Assembly: GCA_963556495.2 (NCBI GenBank)
Contig: OY747701.1
Coordinates: 35,049,501 to 35,113,500 of the forward strand
Reading direction: 5' to 3'
Length of the DNA stretch: 64,000 bases
Source: Valencia hispanica
Taxonomy: Eukaryota > Chordata > Actinopteri > Cyprinodontiformes > Valenciidae
The position numbers and the translations under genes are program-made. Below, in pieces: positions 46,639 to 63,100 of the stretch (position 1 is the first letter of the stretch; every line of letters begins with the position of its first letter). The notes under the pieces were generated by a model. The model made no database searches and was not told the origin of the DNA. It worked only from the letters and a program-made list of their open reading frames with translations.

Positions 46639-47015
46639 AGCCATGCCCTGACTGTACAGCACATGCAATCCCATCCATAATCGGCCGCCCCTTGTTGTTG
46701 CTCAGAGCCAACTCCTCTGCCACAGTGTAATCTTGAGGAGGTGGCCCTCCCCCAGTTTTCCTTATTTCACATTTTTTTGTGATTAAATGTTCAAAGAAAA
46801 TAATAAAAAATATGGTAAATACTCACCACTTTGAATTATATTTTTATATTTTGTGTTGATCTGCTGCCAAGACCGTTTGGAGTTGGGGTTGCATCTAAAA
46901 ATTAATGAATATCAATCTTTCTTAGGATGTAATAGCCTATACTTTCACATACATCTACACACATAATATATATTTTCATTTTAGCATTTAATATATTTTA
47001 ATATGCTTAGCCTAC

Positions 47016-47204
47016 TTAAATGTACATTAATTGTTTAACCCACGCATTAACACAATCAGCAATCTTCCTCCACGATTGTTCTCTTGCTTTGGCAGCAGAT
47101 ACAGTGTTACTGCGTGCTTGAAAAATATTTCTAAATTCTTCATATTTCTGGAGAATAATCTCTTGCTCCTCCGTTGAAAAGTAGATAGCTCTCGCTCTAT
47201 CCAT
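47016..47204 (-). pseudogene. Harbinger Myb/SANT-like accessory protein remnant
   Basis: The product is 62 residues. It starts MDRARAIYFSTEEQEIILQK, and a later part has NTVSAAKAREQSWRKIADCV. This is the N-terminal trihelix/SANT-like DNA-binding region of the second Harbinger gene. It ends soon after, as the rest is deleted. Convergent with the transposase remnant. Confidence 0.75.
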
Positions 47205-48039
47205 ATCGAACGCGATTGGTTGTTCAGTGTCGTCGTCACTCTTTTATGTGCACGCGCCTGTGGATTAATCATAGCTTAAGGATCAAAGCCTGAGTTGACA
47301 GAGAAAGTTGATAACCTGCGTCATGGTACCAATTAAGCCCGACTGCATCGGTTTGGTTTTGTCGATTCAAAACCAATCCTGTAACCCCGAGTTTGTTGAG
47401 CCACCTTCATGGTACAGGCCCCTGGAGACACCCAGGCAGCTACAGCCGACCACCGCTCCCAGGGCAGAGGGCTCCCACAGGGGAAACACTGGAACGGGGA
47501 TTTAGATAACAAATAAAATATAAAAATAAACAGTAAATACATGTGATGAGATTAAATGGTAAAACACTGATAAGATATAATCATATAAAACATGCAGAGC
47601 AATTAAACAGATAATCGCATATCAACCCCCAGAATAAAAGGAAGAAAAAACAACTTTGAAGAGGGTGTCATTATCCAGTGAAGCAAGTCCTGTACCACCT
47701 GGGAAGTACACTGCATCATGTTATTGTGGTGTAGGCAATTCTACCTAATACTAAAGATGACTAAAGAAAATGATATAAAACATCCATTCTGATGTTTTTA
47801 CAAATATAAAGTTGATCTAAAGCAGGTAAAGTGTTCGCATTTGTCATAACCAGATGAGCAGAATAAATGTCAAACATGATTTGATCTTTTAACAGGTACA
47901 ATTGCCAATAAAACTGTTTAAATGCAGTCAATTCTTGTTTTTATCAGGTGTGCAAACTGGTGAAATCAAATTACCTGGTTACCAGATATTTATTGTTGAA
48001 TTCTCAAACAAGGATCTGAAGCCACCTTCTTTCTCACTA

Positions 48040-48185
48040 AACGCGAACTCTTTAATCCTAAAAAAATATGAGGAGTTTAAAGGTATTATCTGCCCTAAAA
48101 GCAGCATAGTTGCAGCAACCAAAGCTGTTGAAAGCTTGCGGAAACTCGCACTGTGTGAAGCCTTCGGTTTATCAACTTCCTTATA
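48040..48185 (+). pseudogene. Second Harbinger Myb/SANT-like relic
   Basis: LILKKYEEFKGI (about 48051-48087) and SSIVAATKAVESLRKLALCE match, position by position, the domain at 47016-47204 (IILQKYEEFRNI and NTVSAAKAREQSWRKIADCV). It is on the opposite strand and more diverged, with no ends recognised. It is either an older insertion or a decayed captured copy. Confidence 0.55.
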
Positions 48186-50119
48186 AGTAAAACTGGAGCT
48201 TACTAAATAGTTTTATATTTAAGTATAGTTTCTGCAATTCATTTACTTTTTTATTTTTTTTTTTCTTCTGACCTGCAGCAATGGCAGCGTTAAACTGTGC
48301 CAGTGCTAAAATGCTTTTTCATTTTACTTTGAATATTTCAGTTTATTTATTATTAGTTAAACAGTTATTTTGTAACTCTCATTTTAACCTTATCCATTAA
48401 TTAGATTTTAAAAATTAAGAGAATTCAACAATTTAAATGTAAATCCTGTTTTCTTTCTTTTTTGCTTGTGAAATTCTAATATAACAGCTTTTTTTTTAAC
48501 TATTTTTTAAAGCAGTGTAGAAAGATTTTAAACATATTTAAGTATTACCAAAGAAAATGCATTGTATTTTGACGATTTTAACTTGGAAATATAAAATGGC
48601 AATCTTTCCAGATTTGTGCTGCCAGCTGATTCTGCTTGAATCTAGAAGCTCAGATGTAGCGACAGATATCCCCAAGGTGTAAATACAAGGTTAACCCGAA
48701 CATCTTGCCTGTGTGAGTCAAAACAGGACATTTGTTCAGTGGTTGGACTGTAAACTCACCATTTTTGGTGAAATCTGTGTTTCCTGCAACCACTTTGAGC
48801 CCACCTCATTTACCATGACTCTGGATTTTACACAAGACTCTAATCTTCTTATGGGTTCAGAGGAAAAGCTCGGTGGTGCACACAGGGAAAGAATGCAAGG
48901 CTTGTCCGTAATCTTGTCAACTAAGTGATCATATGACACATCTCTGCCTTCTTCTAACACTTTAACCCAGCAATTAGTGAAGTGTTGCTAATGAAAGTCT
49001 TGCATCCAGTAGCTGAAACATTGTGGGTCTTTTTACTGGCCAAAATTTTATGAAATGCTACAATTTGCTGCCGATTAAATTTGGATCCAGAAATTTTCAG
49101 GAAATTGATTTACTGAGTGGTAAAGCTTTTAGATTTAAATCTGATAGGTCCGTTTATTAAGAAATGCATCTTTGCCTGTGTATTTGGCAGAGATTAGTCT
49201 GAAATATGCCTGATTTTTCAGTCAGGAACATGAAGCTGTTAACTAATGTAGATATGTACAGTTTTAGCCAAAAGCTTTGGCAGTGAGTGACACAAATGTA
49301 GTTTTTGCAGCTTTAGTTATTGTGATGACGATTCACTTTAGTAGAATTTGTTACAAAGAGTTTAAACATCAGTCTTATCAATCAGCAGACTGATTTCTGT
49401 GAAAGCGGGGCAGATGTCTGAAACCATCATTTTTGTGCATCTTCAAAAGAAAACTTGCAGCCATCGTTGTTCTGAATCAAGGTTACCTTTGGTTTTCACC
49501 AGAAGTGGCAGTGCCGTTTTCTAGGGCATTGCCGTCGAAGCAGAGCTTTCCCAACACTGGCAGCTGGGTATGAGTGCATCTGCGCGCACAGTGAAGACGC
49601 TTCAGCGAGGCCCTGATAGGTTAATTTATTATGGAGCGATGGAGAGAAGCCACTTCTCCCTAAGGAATCATCTGATTGTTTGGGACGGACACCCAGTATT
49701 ATGTTTTCTGGGGAAGAAAATGTGAGCGACACCACGCATTGTGCCGTGAAGTAGGGCTGGGCGATATGGCCTCAAATCTATATAGCAATATCATCTAAAG
49801 CGGGGGTTGCAACAGGCGCCACGTCGCCCTCAGGGATCGCACGAATTTGCCCAATTGCCCAAATAGCTCTAGTCACTAGTGAGTCTGCTTCTCCTTTTTA
49901 ATTTTTTTTATGTTAATTTGATGTTAGTTTGAAAACGAAACTATTGACCAAGATAATGTTTAAGAATAAAAATGTTTTATGTATAGGTGAACTTTGACCT
50001 AGTCTGGTTCAAAGGTCGGTATCGTGCACGGGACAAACCTCAGTGTTAGCTGAGATAAACTAATGGGCGCTGCTATAATAAGGAGCTGGATGTGAATTTT
50101 AACCCCCCCCCCCCCCCCC

Positions 50120-50581
50120 AAAACATGGCAGGAAAAAGAAAACATAATTTTCATAGTGACTGGGAGGAGGAATTCTTTTTAACGCTTGTGAAAAGAAAGA
50201 AAATACCCACCTAGCAGCGCACTACGGACAGAAAAAGCCCTTGTGCTAAAGGCAGCAGTCTTTATTCAATTAGCTGGCGGAAAAGTCCCCCCCCTCAAAA
50301 CATACAAGCCTCATTTAGAGCCACAAATTTTCGCACAGCAGCTATGAAGGTTGCCAGCATGTTTGGTTCAATTTTTCTGTGGATTGGCCTTTTCTGGCAT
50401 GAACTTCATCAAGAACAAACACAGAACACGCTCAGAGTTGCATTGTCAAGTTTACATCCCAGATTACAGTAAACTGGTGAACAGCATGCAATGCCAGGCT
50501 TCACAACCAACAGAAGAAGAAATATGCCAGATGTCAGATTTCAACATAGCAAAGTTCAATTCAAATATTGAAAAATTGTGA
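50120..50581 (+). pseudogene. hAT (Charlie/GTF2IRD2-like) transposase relic, internally deleted
   Basis: Near 50125 the sequence reads MAGKRKHNFHSDWEEEFF, the N-terminus found in GTF2IRD2/EPM2AIP1-like hAT proteins. From about 50344 it gives MKVASMFGSIFL, then after a frameshift FSGMNFIKNKHRTRSELH and IPDYSKLVNSMQC, the hAT C-terminal dimerisation region. The middle, including the catalytic core, is gone. The upstream limit may be near 49795. Confidence 0.65.
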
Positions 50582-51156
50582 TTATGATTTTGTAAATAAT
50601 GGTGCAGATTTGGGATTAGTAAGAAATTTAATCCGTTTAATTAAAAGCTGTTTCAGAGGTTGTGACTAATAAAAAGGCGACATGTTTTTTCCAAGAAATG
50701 TTGCAGAGACGATCAGTTGAGAAGGAAACCACTGAAATGCACTGAGATTAATAGAAGGTGTTGAAATGTATCCATTTCCTGCTTTAAAAAATTAATAATT
50801 CTGAGTAGGGATGTAAGAAAATATCGATATACAGATGTATCGTGATATTTTATTTCCTGATATTGTATTGATATTCAAAAAAAAAAAATTTCTTTCTTTT
50901 TTTTTAAAGGATTTGAATGGAACCATTAATGATGACAGTAATTTTTGTAATAAAATTAAAAGTATGACAGGTAGTTTGTGGCTGTTTTCACCTTCATTCC
51001 AGTGGATCAACTAGATCTAGTAATAAAACTGGACGTGTTAAAGTATGAAACATGCTGGAGTGTTTAGAATGATGTGACAGTTTTCCTACTGTTAAATTGA
51101 GTTTTAAAAATCACAATATATAGTCTTACGCATATTATCGCGATATATCGAGATGT

Positions 51157-51769
51157 ATACCATGGTGTGGGTGAATACTCGATTCTGATTGGCTGGAGGG
51201 TGCAGGTTAAAAAGTGATAAAGTCCCCCTAGGAAAGGCGTCCCGTCAAATTGCCTGATGACTGTTCTAAATTATTGCGCTGGCTCCAACTCTAGATGGTA
51301 ACCATGGCAACGGAGTCTCGACGTTATTTCACAGTTGACTCATCGCAACAGCAAGACGGACAAAACATGAGTGATTTTATCATTCCTTTTAACTTATTTG
51401 GCGAGTTTGATAACATTAACATATTAATACTTTGTGTCACGTAACGTAAGGTAAAGCCACAATCTCACTTCCCATCACTGATCAACTGCTGCAGTCGGCT
51501 CGCTGTGGCCACGTTGCCTGGCAACGCCTGTATACGGGAGATATTAAATGGTGCGCTCGACTTATAAAAGTAAAAACCCTCACGATTTTAACTCTAAAAC
51601 AGATTAAAGTATTATTAATTGATTAAATGCTTCTTTCTTTCGTAAGTGACCATGGTATAAGCGGGATAATGCCCAACGAGGTGTCCATTATCAGAAATTA
51701 ATGGACTTCACGGCTCCGCATCATCCATTAATTTCTGATAATGGACACCTCGTCGGGCATTGTCCCTTA
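51157..51769. mobile_element. Nested foldback-like insert in MITE copy C
   Basis: Starts ATACCATGGTGTGGGTG and contains the matching inverted ACCATGGTATAAGCG near 51649, then a 43-bp-stem hairpin, then the host MITE resumes. No reading frame. Exact borders and target duplication were not settled. Confidence 0.5.
51663..51766. repeat. 43-bp-stem hairpin, 18-nt loop
   Basis: Left arm 51663-51705 starts GGGATAATGCCCAACGAGG. Right arm 51724-51766 is its reverse complement at 41 of 43 positions; both differences are transitions that would pair as G-U in one RNA strand. The loop is 51706-51723. Such a stem folds strongly in RNA or in single-stranded DNA. Confidence 0.92.
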
Positions 51770-53810
51770 CATATCGTATCATCTCCCATGTATCGCGATA
51801 CATATCGTATTGCCAGATTTTTGCCAATACACAAACCTAATTCTGAGCAATTAACATGTGATCAGACATAGCATATCAACATTGAATTATTTTTGTCATT
51901 ATCATTATATAATTAAAAATAAACCTTGCAACTGTTAGCTGTAGCCCACGGGTTTCTACTCAGTTAAATGGAAAACAACATTTTTTAATCTTGTAACATC
52001 TGGTGTAAATATTAACACTGAACATCAGTATTTATCCTCCTTGTGTACCTGGTAGAAAGGATGTAGGCACCGCTTGATGACCTCATCAAAATGCGCAATC
52101 ACTAGTAGGCCGGCATAATCAAAATCACTACCGTTGGCTAAATGTACATAATTTCTACCCTTTATACTGTTCATATCGCCCACTACTACCGTGAAGCATC
52201 CTGACACAACCCATGCGCCTTGTTCCAAAGGAGTGGCATTAAAGAGAGGTCTGCCCGAGAACATAGGCATGAAAAGATCAGAATAAAACATTCATCAAGA
52301 GCAAATTCGTTCAACAGTTCACGCTGAATTCAGTGGGGATCTGTGTATTTTCCAGCAAGCTGGAGGACCAGGTCACAAAGTAAAAGTGATAAAGAAGAGG
52401 CTCCAAAATCAGAACATTGATATTTCTGTTCTTCTTCCAGGGAACTTTATGAAATCCTTAATGGGAGAAGAATGAATCCCCATCAGTCATGATGTGACCC
52501 AAAGGCTGAAATTAGACATGGTGGAAAACAGCTGCAAAAGAATAACACTATAAAAATGTTTTGCTTTTTTTGAGTCATGACGAATTTGCTGCCAATAGCC
52601 TCTTGATACATAAAGTGCACAAATAAAATCTGAGCGCAATAAAGATGAAATGTAAAAGCAGAAGGTTTGCCTTTCACCCATGACTGTACTGTGACGTAAA
52701 ATATTCTGTCAGCAATAACTACTGATTCATCTAAGTTAGCTTGATTTTTACTTGGTGCGCAGTGGGCTGCAGTAAACGGCTACATGATCTGCGTTCAGTC
52801 TGCATGCTGATAAAATCTATAAGCAAATACTGCCTTAGAGGCCCACATGCGATTAAGAGTGGAGCAAGGAAACGTTGCATTAGTCATTGCATATTGTTAC
52901 TGCAATGATTAACAGTGTTCCTGTCTGTTTCAATGTTTTCATAACCTTATGCTGCCAAAACGTATAAAGAAATGCTAAAGAGTTTTTCACTGAATCCTGT
53001 TGAAATGCCGGTGGAATTTCACAACATTGGTGATGAGAGGAGTGTTGAATTGCAGGAAATGTGACACAGAATTCAGTTTTCAACATCAGCCTGTGCTTCA
53101 TTCCTACTCTGCAGGGCACTGCATGTTTCTATTGTTAGGAAAACTTACTAACTTCCTTCTGTTGAATGTCTGTTGCTTTTATAATTGGATCAGTGTTTCT
53201 TTGTAGAATAAACCGTTTTATTTATAGGTCTGTAGGTGTTGTGGCAAGCTAGAAAATCTTGTCTAGTCAGTTTCTTGCCTTTTTACTAGATCGTGCTGAG
53301 CGAGCAGAAGCGGTGCAGTGATGCATTGGTTGTGTACTTAAAAATAAATGGCTAAAGTTCTGATCCGGCAACACTGGGTTTAATTTATCTGAAGAGGAAT
53401 GGCATTTTATATGAGAGAACATGCCTTATTAGCCCCCGCAACGTCAAGATTTAATTAAAAAAAAAATTGAAATAAGATTTCTTAATTTCAGGGTTTAACT
53501 CTTAAGGTTTTATTTGAAAAAGGATTTAAGCCAAATGTTTCTTTTTGGTTTTTTTTATTCAAGTCCCAGTATTCTCACAGTCTGATTTTAAGCTTTAAAA
53601 CGTCATCCTCCAGTAAGAAACTGGACTCTGACTGAATCAAAGAACTATTATAAGTTTTGTTCTAACCACTAAAAAGCAGATCACTTTATGACTATAATCA
53701 AAATGTTTAACATTTCATAGGGCTTTTCATTTCAACCTACATACATGATCTTGGTATCGTTTGAATAGGCATTTTAAATCCTTTGATTTGACGTGCTACT
53801 TTTTTTGGTA

Positions 53811-54291
53811 CAGTTGAGCCCAGAGTTATTCATACCCTTGGTAGCTTTGGTTTAAAGTAATCTTCTTCTGATTGGAAGCAATTTTCATGTTTTTAGAGCG
53901 GCCCAGCCAGAGTCTAGACTTGAATCTGACAGTAAATCTGTGAAGAAGCCAAAGATTAGGGTGATAGTTTGGAGGTATTCCACCCCAATCACTTAAGATA
54001 AAAGGTCAAAATACCAGTGGAAACATACTAAAAGCTGGTCAGCAATTATAAGTAGGGTTTGATTTCTCTAATGCCAATAAAGATTTTTCCATTGATAAGT
54101 GAGAAGGATATAAATAGTCATTTATGATTTAAAATGTAAATTAGAAGTGGATTAATTATTCTTTAAACCAAACTGGTACTTATTTTACATTGTTTGTCAT
54201 CTTATGAGAGATGTCCATTATATTTCCTTTGATTTAAAAAAACAAAAAGCTTAATTTTTTTTAGTGTCATGAATAATTTTGGGCTTCACTG
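53811..54291. mobile_element. Internally deleted Tc1-like element, TA-flanked
   Basis: Left end CAGTTGAGCCCAGAGTTATT and right end AATTTTGGGCTTCACTG (complement CAGTGAAGCCCAAAATT) are inverted repeats, directly flanked by TA (53809-53810 and 54292-54293). The inside keeps a scrap of transposase (GCCCAGCCAGAGTCTAGACT at about 53902-53921, encoding the PSQSPDL region). 481 bp. Confidence 0.8.
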
Positions 54292-55069
54292 TACATGCTC
54301 TACAATAGTTTGGGGCTTACCCTGACGGTTTCAGTGCTGGACGTAGAAGTGACTTTCAGGCTTTGACCCAACGCTTGAAGGACGAGTTTAAGGTGTTTCC
54401 ATGCTAATATGAACAAAGGTTAGCATTTAGTAAAAGCTGAATCTTAATTTGGCTCATTTCAGGTCCGCGTAAAGTCAAAAACAGGTTCATTATAGGCAGC
54501 AAGGTGATGGTTGTCTTTGCCTTTCATTCTCTGAAGGAAAAAAAGAATCATATTTAAGATCAGCTCCTGGGAAATTGTAACTTTATGGTATGAAGTATGA
54601 ACTAAGTCGAGTTTGTTTCAAAAGCCAGCAGGGGGTCAGTAGAGGTCAACTTTGCTCCATGTATTTGAATAATAGTCACAGAGGAATGTTTGTTTTACTG
54701 GTAACAGTATGCCGGTACTCAGGCTACCTTATTAAACCCCCTTATTTTCTAAATAAGTGTTTTTCTTTTGCAACCAGTTGTTACTATATATGGGCAAAGA
54801 TGTGGAGCTTGAAAGAAATATTTTAAACATGGTGTAGAAAATGATTTTGATACATGATTTACATAGACTGTATTGAAAAAGGCTTTCAATTTTTCTGCAG
54901 ACATTTGTGACAGAACGGGTCGTGCTGAATGGATCCCAGTGTGTGTGATCCTGATAGGATACCACCTGTGTAATAAGTCCAATCAATAAATATACTGTTA
55001 GTGCTATTATAACAAAGTGAAAGTGGTTGGGAACCTGATGTCGCCGTCAGATCAGCTTAAGTATGGTCT

Positions 55070-55500
55070 GTAGAAAGCTTCATGGCATTTGTTTCTATGT
55101 GGTGTTGAGCAACGTACCGCTCGACTCCAGAGCAGTGGAGATGTCTCTGGAAAGACGAGTCACGCTTCTCTGTCTGGTGATCCATTAGACTAATCTGGGT
55201 TTGGCAGTCTCCACAAGAAGAGCGTCAGCCTTCCTGACTGCATTGTGTAAAGTTTGGTGGAGGGAGGATTATGGTGTGAGCCTGTTCTTTGGTATACCGA
55301 GACAATTTCATTGTCTTACAGTTTGAGGATGGCCCTTTTCTTTTCCAACATGACTGTGCACCACTCCTTATACATTAGGGTGCGACCTTGCCTATGCTGT
55401 ACTTGAAGGATGCTCAATTACTCCATAAACGCATCCCTGCACCTCGTGGAAAGCCTTCCCAGGAGAATTGACACTGGTATAACTGCAAAGCGTGAGCCCA
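55070..55500 (+). pseudogene. Tc1-like transposase relic
   Basis: The + strand shows, in order, decayed transposase phrases: GTCACGCTTCTCTGTCTGG (about 55160), AAGTTTGGTGGAGGGAGGAT (about 55251), CAACATGACTGTGCACCA (about 55347) and GTGGAAAGCCTTCCCAGGAG (about 55447). These correspond to the SRFSVW, SVKFGGGGIMVWG-type, QHDCAPVH and VESLPRR regions of fish Tc1 transposases. Frames are broken. It lies just upstream of rab27a coding exon 1. Confidence 0.75.
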
Positions 55501-55614
55501 CTTCATATTATACAAAGGCTGTGGGCTGATTTATTATAATATCTGAGAAATTAACCCAAGCACTATTTTACTCGGTGATTAGTTTTTGTGGTGTTTTTTT
55601 TACTGGTTGGTTGA

Positions 55615-59741
<4,127 letters not shown>

Positions 59742-62125
59742 AAGGATTTCTTTTGTTGTTGCACATCTTTGTTTCATTAGGTATCTGGTGGGGAAGAAAA
59801 GAAAAATTTCCAAGTAAAACAAAGTGAGAGTTTTCTTACATGTTTGTTAAATTTTATCATCAACATTATCTATCCACTTTGCCCCACAATCCAGAGTGTT
59901 ATATGTTCACTGTCACTGACATGCTGAGTAGTTCATCAGCAGTAGTCGGTATACATTTCTCTCAATACATCAATCTTATTATTGCGAGTGTGGGCTATTT
60001 ATTTTCCTGATAATTCCTAATGTACATCTTCAGTTTCCATATTAAGTTAAAGATACGGATCCTAGATTCAAATATTAAAAGAACACTGAGCCTGTATGTT
60101 ACTTGTGCTGATATGCTGTCAGGACTCCTGAACTGCTGTATAAAGAAAAAAAATGCAATGAATGTACTTCAGGTCACCAATTATGTGTCACTGATGCTTT
60201 ACTGAGTGCCTTGTTGAATACTGCAACTTCACTAGTGCCACATCCAGAGAACATGTAGCTCTTATTGTCTTCCTGCGTTTTCTAGGTGGACAGTTAACAC
60301 ATTAATATTTCTTTGGTCTGTACTTTGATATCAGTGCAGTTTTTGCCAACAGATAGAAAAATAACTTTCCAATATTTAGATAAAATAAATGAGTAATTTA
60401 CTAAAAACCATAGGAATCCTGAGTTCAAGGACCATTTTTGCAAACATTATTTTTTTGTGTAAAATAGTATCTTCTATACTCTTTTATTCAGTTCTTTGCT
60501 TACAAATAAAAATCTTGACCATAAAGAGCTCACAATTTGACAAGTTATGTTTAAACGTAATATAAAATGCCCAAAATGGGATCAAATGAGCGCTAAAAAA
60601 AGTACTAAACCCAGGATTCAATTGTGGAGATCGGTGTCTAGAAAATACTGGTTTATGACAGCCATAGAGCAAACTTTCTAAACAAATTGTCATTTTAAAA
60701 ATTTGCAGGGTTTGCAACACTTTAGATTCATCAGTGTAACCTTTCAAATTTTTTAGTCCAGGAAACCCCTTTGTGCATTTAATCTGAAATCATAACAACC
60801 TTAAAATGAAGTTGGAGTAAGCGAAAGACCATATATTTGATTAACTTTATCATTTCAGAATAGATTACAAAATTATGTTCTTCAGTGTAGCTTTAAAAAA
60901 CATGGATAAGAACCGGGGACATAAAACTGTTGGTTCGTTTTTTCCAAGTAAACGAAATATATAAGTACGTACAAATACAATTAAGTGGTTGGTATAGGAT
61001 ATAAATAAGTGGTTAGGTGTGGCTATTTTCCTTGAGGTGTTGAGATGTGAGAGTTTGTCTGAAATGTGTCAATCTCGGTACTCTTGGTAGAGGGTGTCTA
61101 CCAAGTGCCAAATCAGAACTTTCAGTACACTTTACAATAAGGCCCCCCACCATAAATGACTAAAAACAGTTCATAGATATGTTGTTACTTTATCTGTAAA
61201 CACTTTATAAATCATTAAAGGGTTTACCATTCATTAATTGAAGGCGAGAGATGAGACTGACCAATTTGTTTCTTAATAGTGAACCAAATCTGTTCAACAT
61301 ATTTCATCTAGAGGTGCTAAATGAAACATTTTAGAGTACGTCACTACCTTGTAGTAGGCAGCTTCACAACTTTACAGTAAGGATCCCTTTGAGTATACAT
61401 TTATATTGGAGTGATAAAGTACAGTACTATTTGCTAAAGAATTGTTTACACTCATTGTGTTTAAAAAATAGTACCTTAATCTGAAATGTTTAATTTAACA
61501 AATCTACATGAAATATATAGATTAGCTCCAAAATTGACAAGAAAACAGTTTGTCTCATTCTCCCCATTAATTAATGCATGATAAACACTTATTAATTATA
61601 AAGCGTTTACAGATGAATTAATAACATATCTAATGTATTTACTAAACATATATAAGGGGAGCCTTATTATAAATTACAGATTTTTCCTCAATAAAATCTA
61701 TTTAGTCATTGTAATAAGTCTGTGTGTATTGCTGCAACAGGTTGTTTCTTGAAAACCGATAAGTTTAGCATGCTGACGGGACGTTTTATGAATAAGCCAA
61801 TCAGAATATTAGTTTAACATCACTGCATGAGATAAGACCTCCTGTTTGTTGAGCTTCTGTTATTTTATCAATCTCATAAAACACTGGAATGATGCCTATA
61901 TTAGTTTCCCCACACACTTTATATTTGTTACACTTTTTGATTATTTAGTACAGGTAAATGTTTTAGACTATATGTTCATCTGAATGTCTGTGCACAAATT
62001 TAAATATTTGAATGTTTTTCCTTCATTAGTGGGTTTGATCATATTATTCATGCTGTCACATGTACCATGCTTTCATGTTAAAATGTGTATATTAAGACTG
62101 AAATAAACATTTGTATTTATGTATA
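59742..62125 (+). other. rab27a: Probable rab27a 3' UTR
   Basis: AT-rich sequence without recognisable genes or named repeats up to AATAAA at 62102-62107 (AAATAAACATTTGTATTT), followed by T/G-rich sequence. Mammalian RAB27A also has a long 3' UTR. Earlier AATAAA-like sites exist, so shorter forms are possible. Confidence 0.4.
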
Positions 62126-63100
62126 ATCTGGACTCAGTGTTTCATGAATGTGCTCAGCTTTTAGACGGGGCAAAAGTTGACCAAACATGCATGTTGTGAG
62201 ACAAAATGATCATCTTATCTTTAATTATTTGATGTAGTCTCATCAGGTAACATCCTCATAGCAGTTTGTGTTGCTTTGAGGAAGAGGAAAGGAAGCAACA
62301 TGGACTGATCAGAGCATGGCTGTTCTTTTAGGGCCTAGGGGCCACGGACAGTGTGTCGATTGACCCTCACAATAAATTCAAGCCACAGTACTCTGAAGCT
62401 TCATGACATGGGGATGTTTCCCATCATATGGACTTGTTCCAATTTATCGCATACCAGATCATGTGGCAGTTTGAATTCATCAAAATATTTGGAGAGGTCA
62501 CATTAATTTATGCGGAAGAGAAAATGCCCCAAACAAACTAGTAAGCAGGAAGCATCTTGGCTCTGGACCAGTAAGATTAAGGGGCCATTTTAGTCTAGGA
62601 GAAAACGAGGCAAAACAAAAAATAATGCAGAGGAACTACAGAAGTTGGTCACCTCAATGCAATCCAGATGTGAAACTGTTCTCAGTGAAAGTAGTTGTAA
62701 AAAAAAAAAAAATTTAAAACGTACTTTATTTTGAAAAACCTCTTTTCACCACCTTCTGTATGAAGAGATAACATGATCAAGTGTTTTTTATTTTATTTCA
62801 TGTTTTCTATTTGGAATAGGATGTGAAGGATTTCTAATGTAGATATGGAAGTTGTCAGAGTTTGAGCATCACTAAAGACTTATTTTGTATGTTAAATATA
62901 AGTTCTAAAATTGTATTAAGAAGATTTAAAGTTGATTAAAAATAAAACATTAGTCGATAATATATGTTTTACTGTGGATAGATAATCGAGTACAATATTC
63001 CCTGAGCGGGAACATTATAAGTTTTGTCCGGTTAAACAATAATGTGAGCTACAGCTGCAGTTTGCCTGTATTTCCAGTACACCCCAGCAGGGGGCACTAA
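62126..63100. other. Intergenic stretch, nothing recognised
   Basis: AT-rich DNA between rab27a and the next gene, with an A-run near 62699-62713. No gene, RNA or mobile element was recognised. Confidence 0.5.

Larger units (their letters stand above)
46166..47421. mobile_element. PIF/Harbinger element, internally deleted, TSD CTG
   Basis: Terminal repeats GGGCCTGTACCATGAAG (from 46166) and CTTCATGGTACAGGCCC (to 47421) are perfect complements over 17 bp. They are flanked by CTG on both sides (46163-46165 and 47422-47424), the 3-bp duplication expected for Harbinger. It carries remains of both Harbinger genes in convergent orientation, a transposase N-terminus and a Myb/SANT-like protein, but at 1,256 bp the catalytic part is missing. 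Confidence 0.9.
45843..47640. repeat. Dispersed repeat (LINE 3'-end-like), split by Harbinger
   Basis: Begins with TCAAACTTTATTTATAAAGC and CACAAAGTGCTTTACAGATT, a motif pair found at the ends of many fish retroelements. It continues after the Harbinger insertion (46166-47421) with AACACTGGAACGGGG and an A-rich tail. Limits are approximate. Confidence 0.45.
50806..51839. mobile_element. hAT-type MITE, copy C, carrying a nested foldback insertion
   Basis: Ends TAGGGATGTAAG and ...CACAAACCTA, with a perfect 8-bp target duplication ATTCTGAG (50798-50805 and 51840-51847). Left 50806 to about 51156 and right from about 51770 match copies A and B. The middle 51157-51769 is extra sequence containing a near-perfect hairpin, so it is a later insertion. 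Confidence 0.85.

Noticed and set aside
50103..50119. Poly-C run (also near 4816, 13326, 24182)
   Set aside because: Simple homopolymers, common in fish genomes; length is also prone to assembly error.
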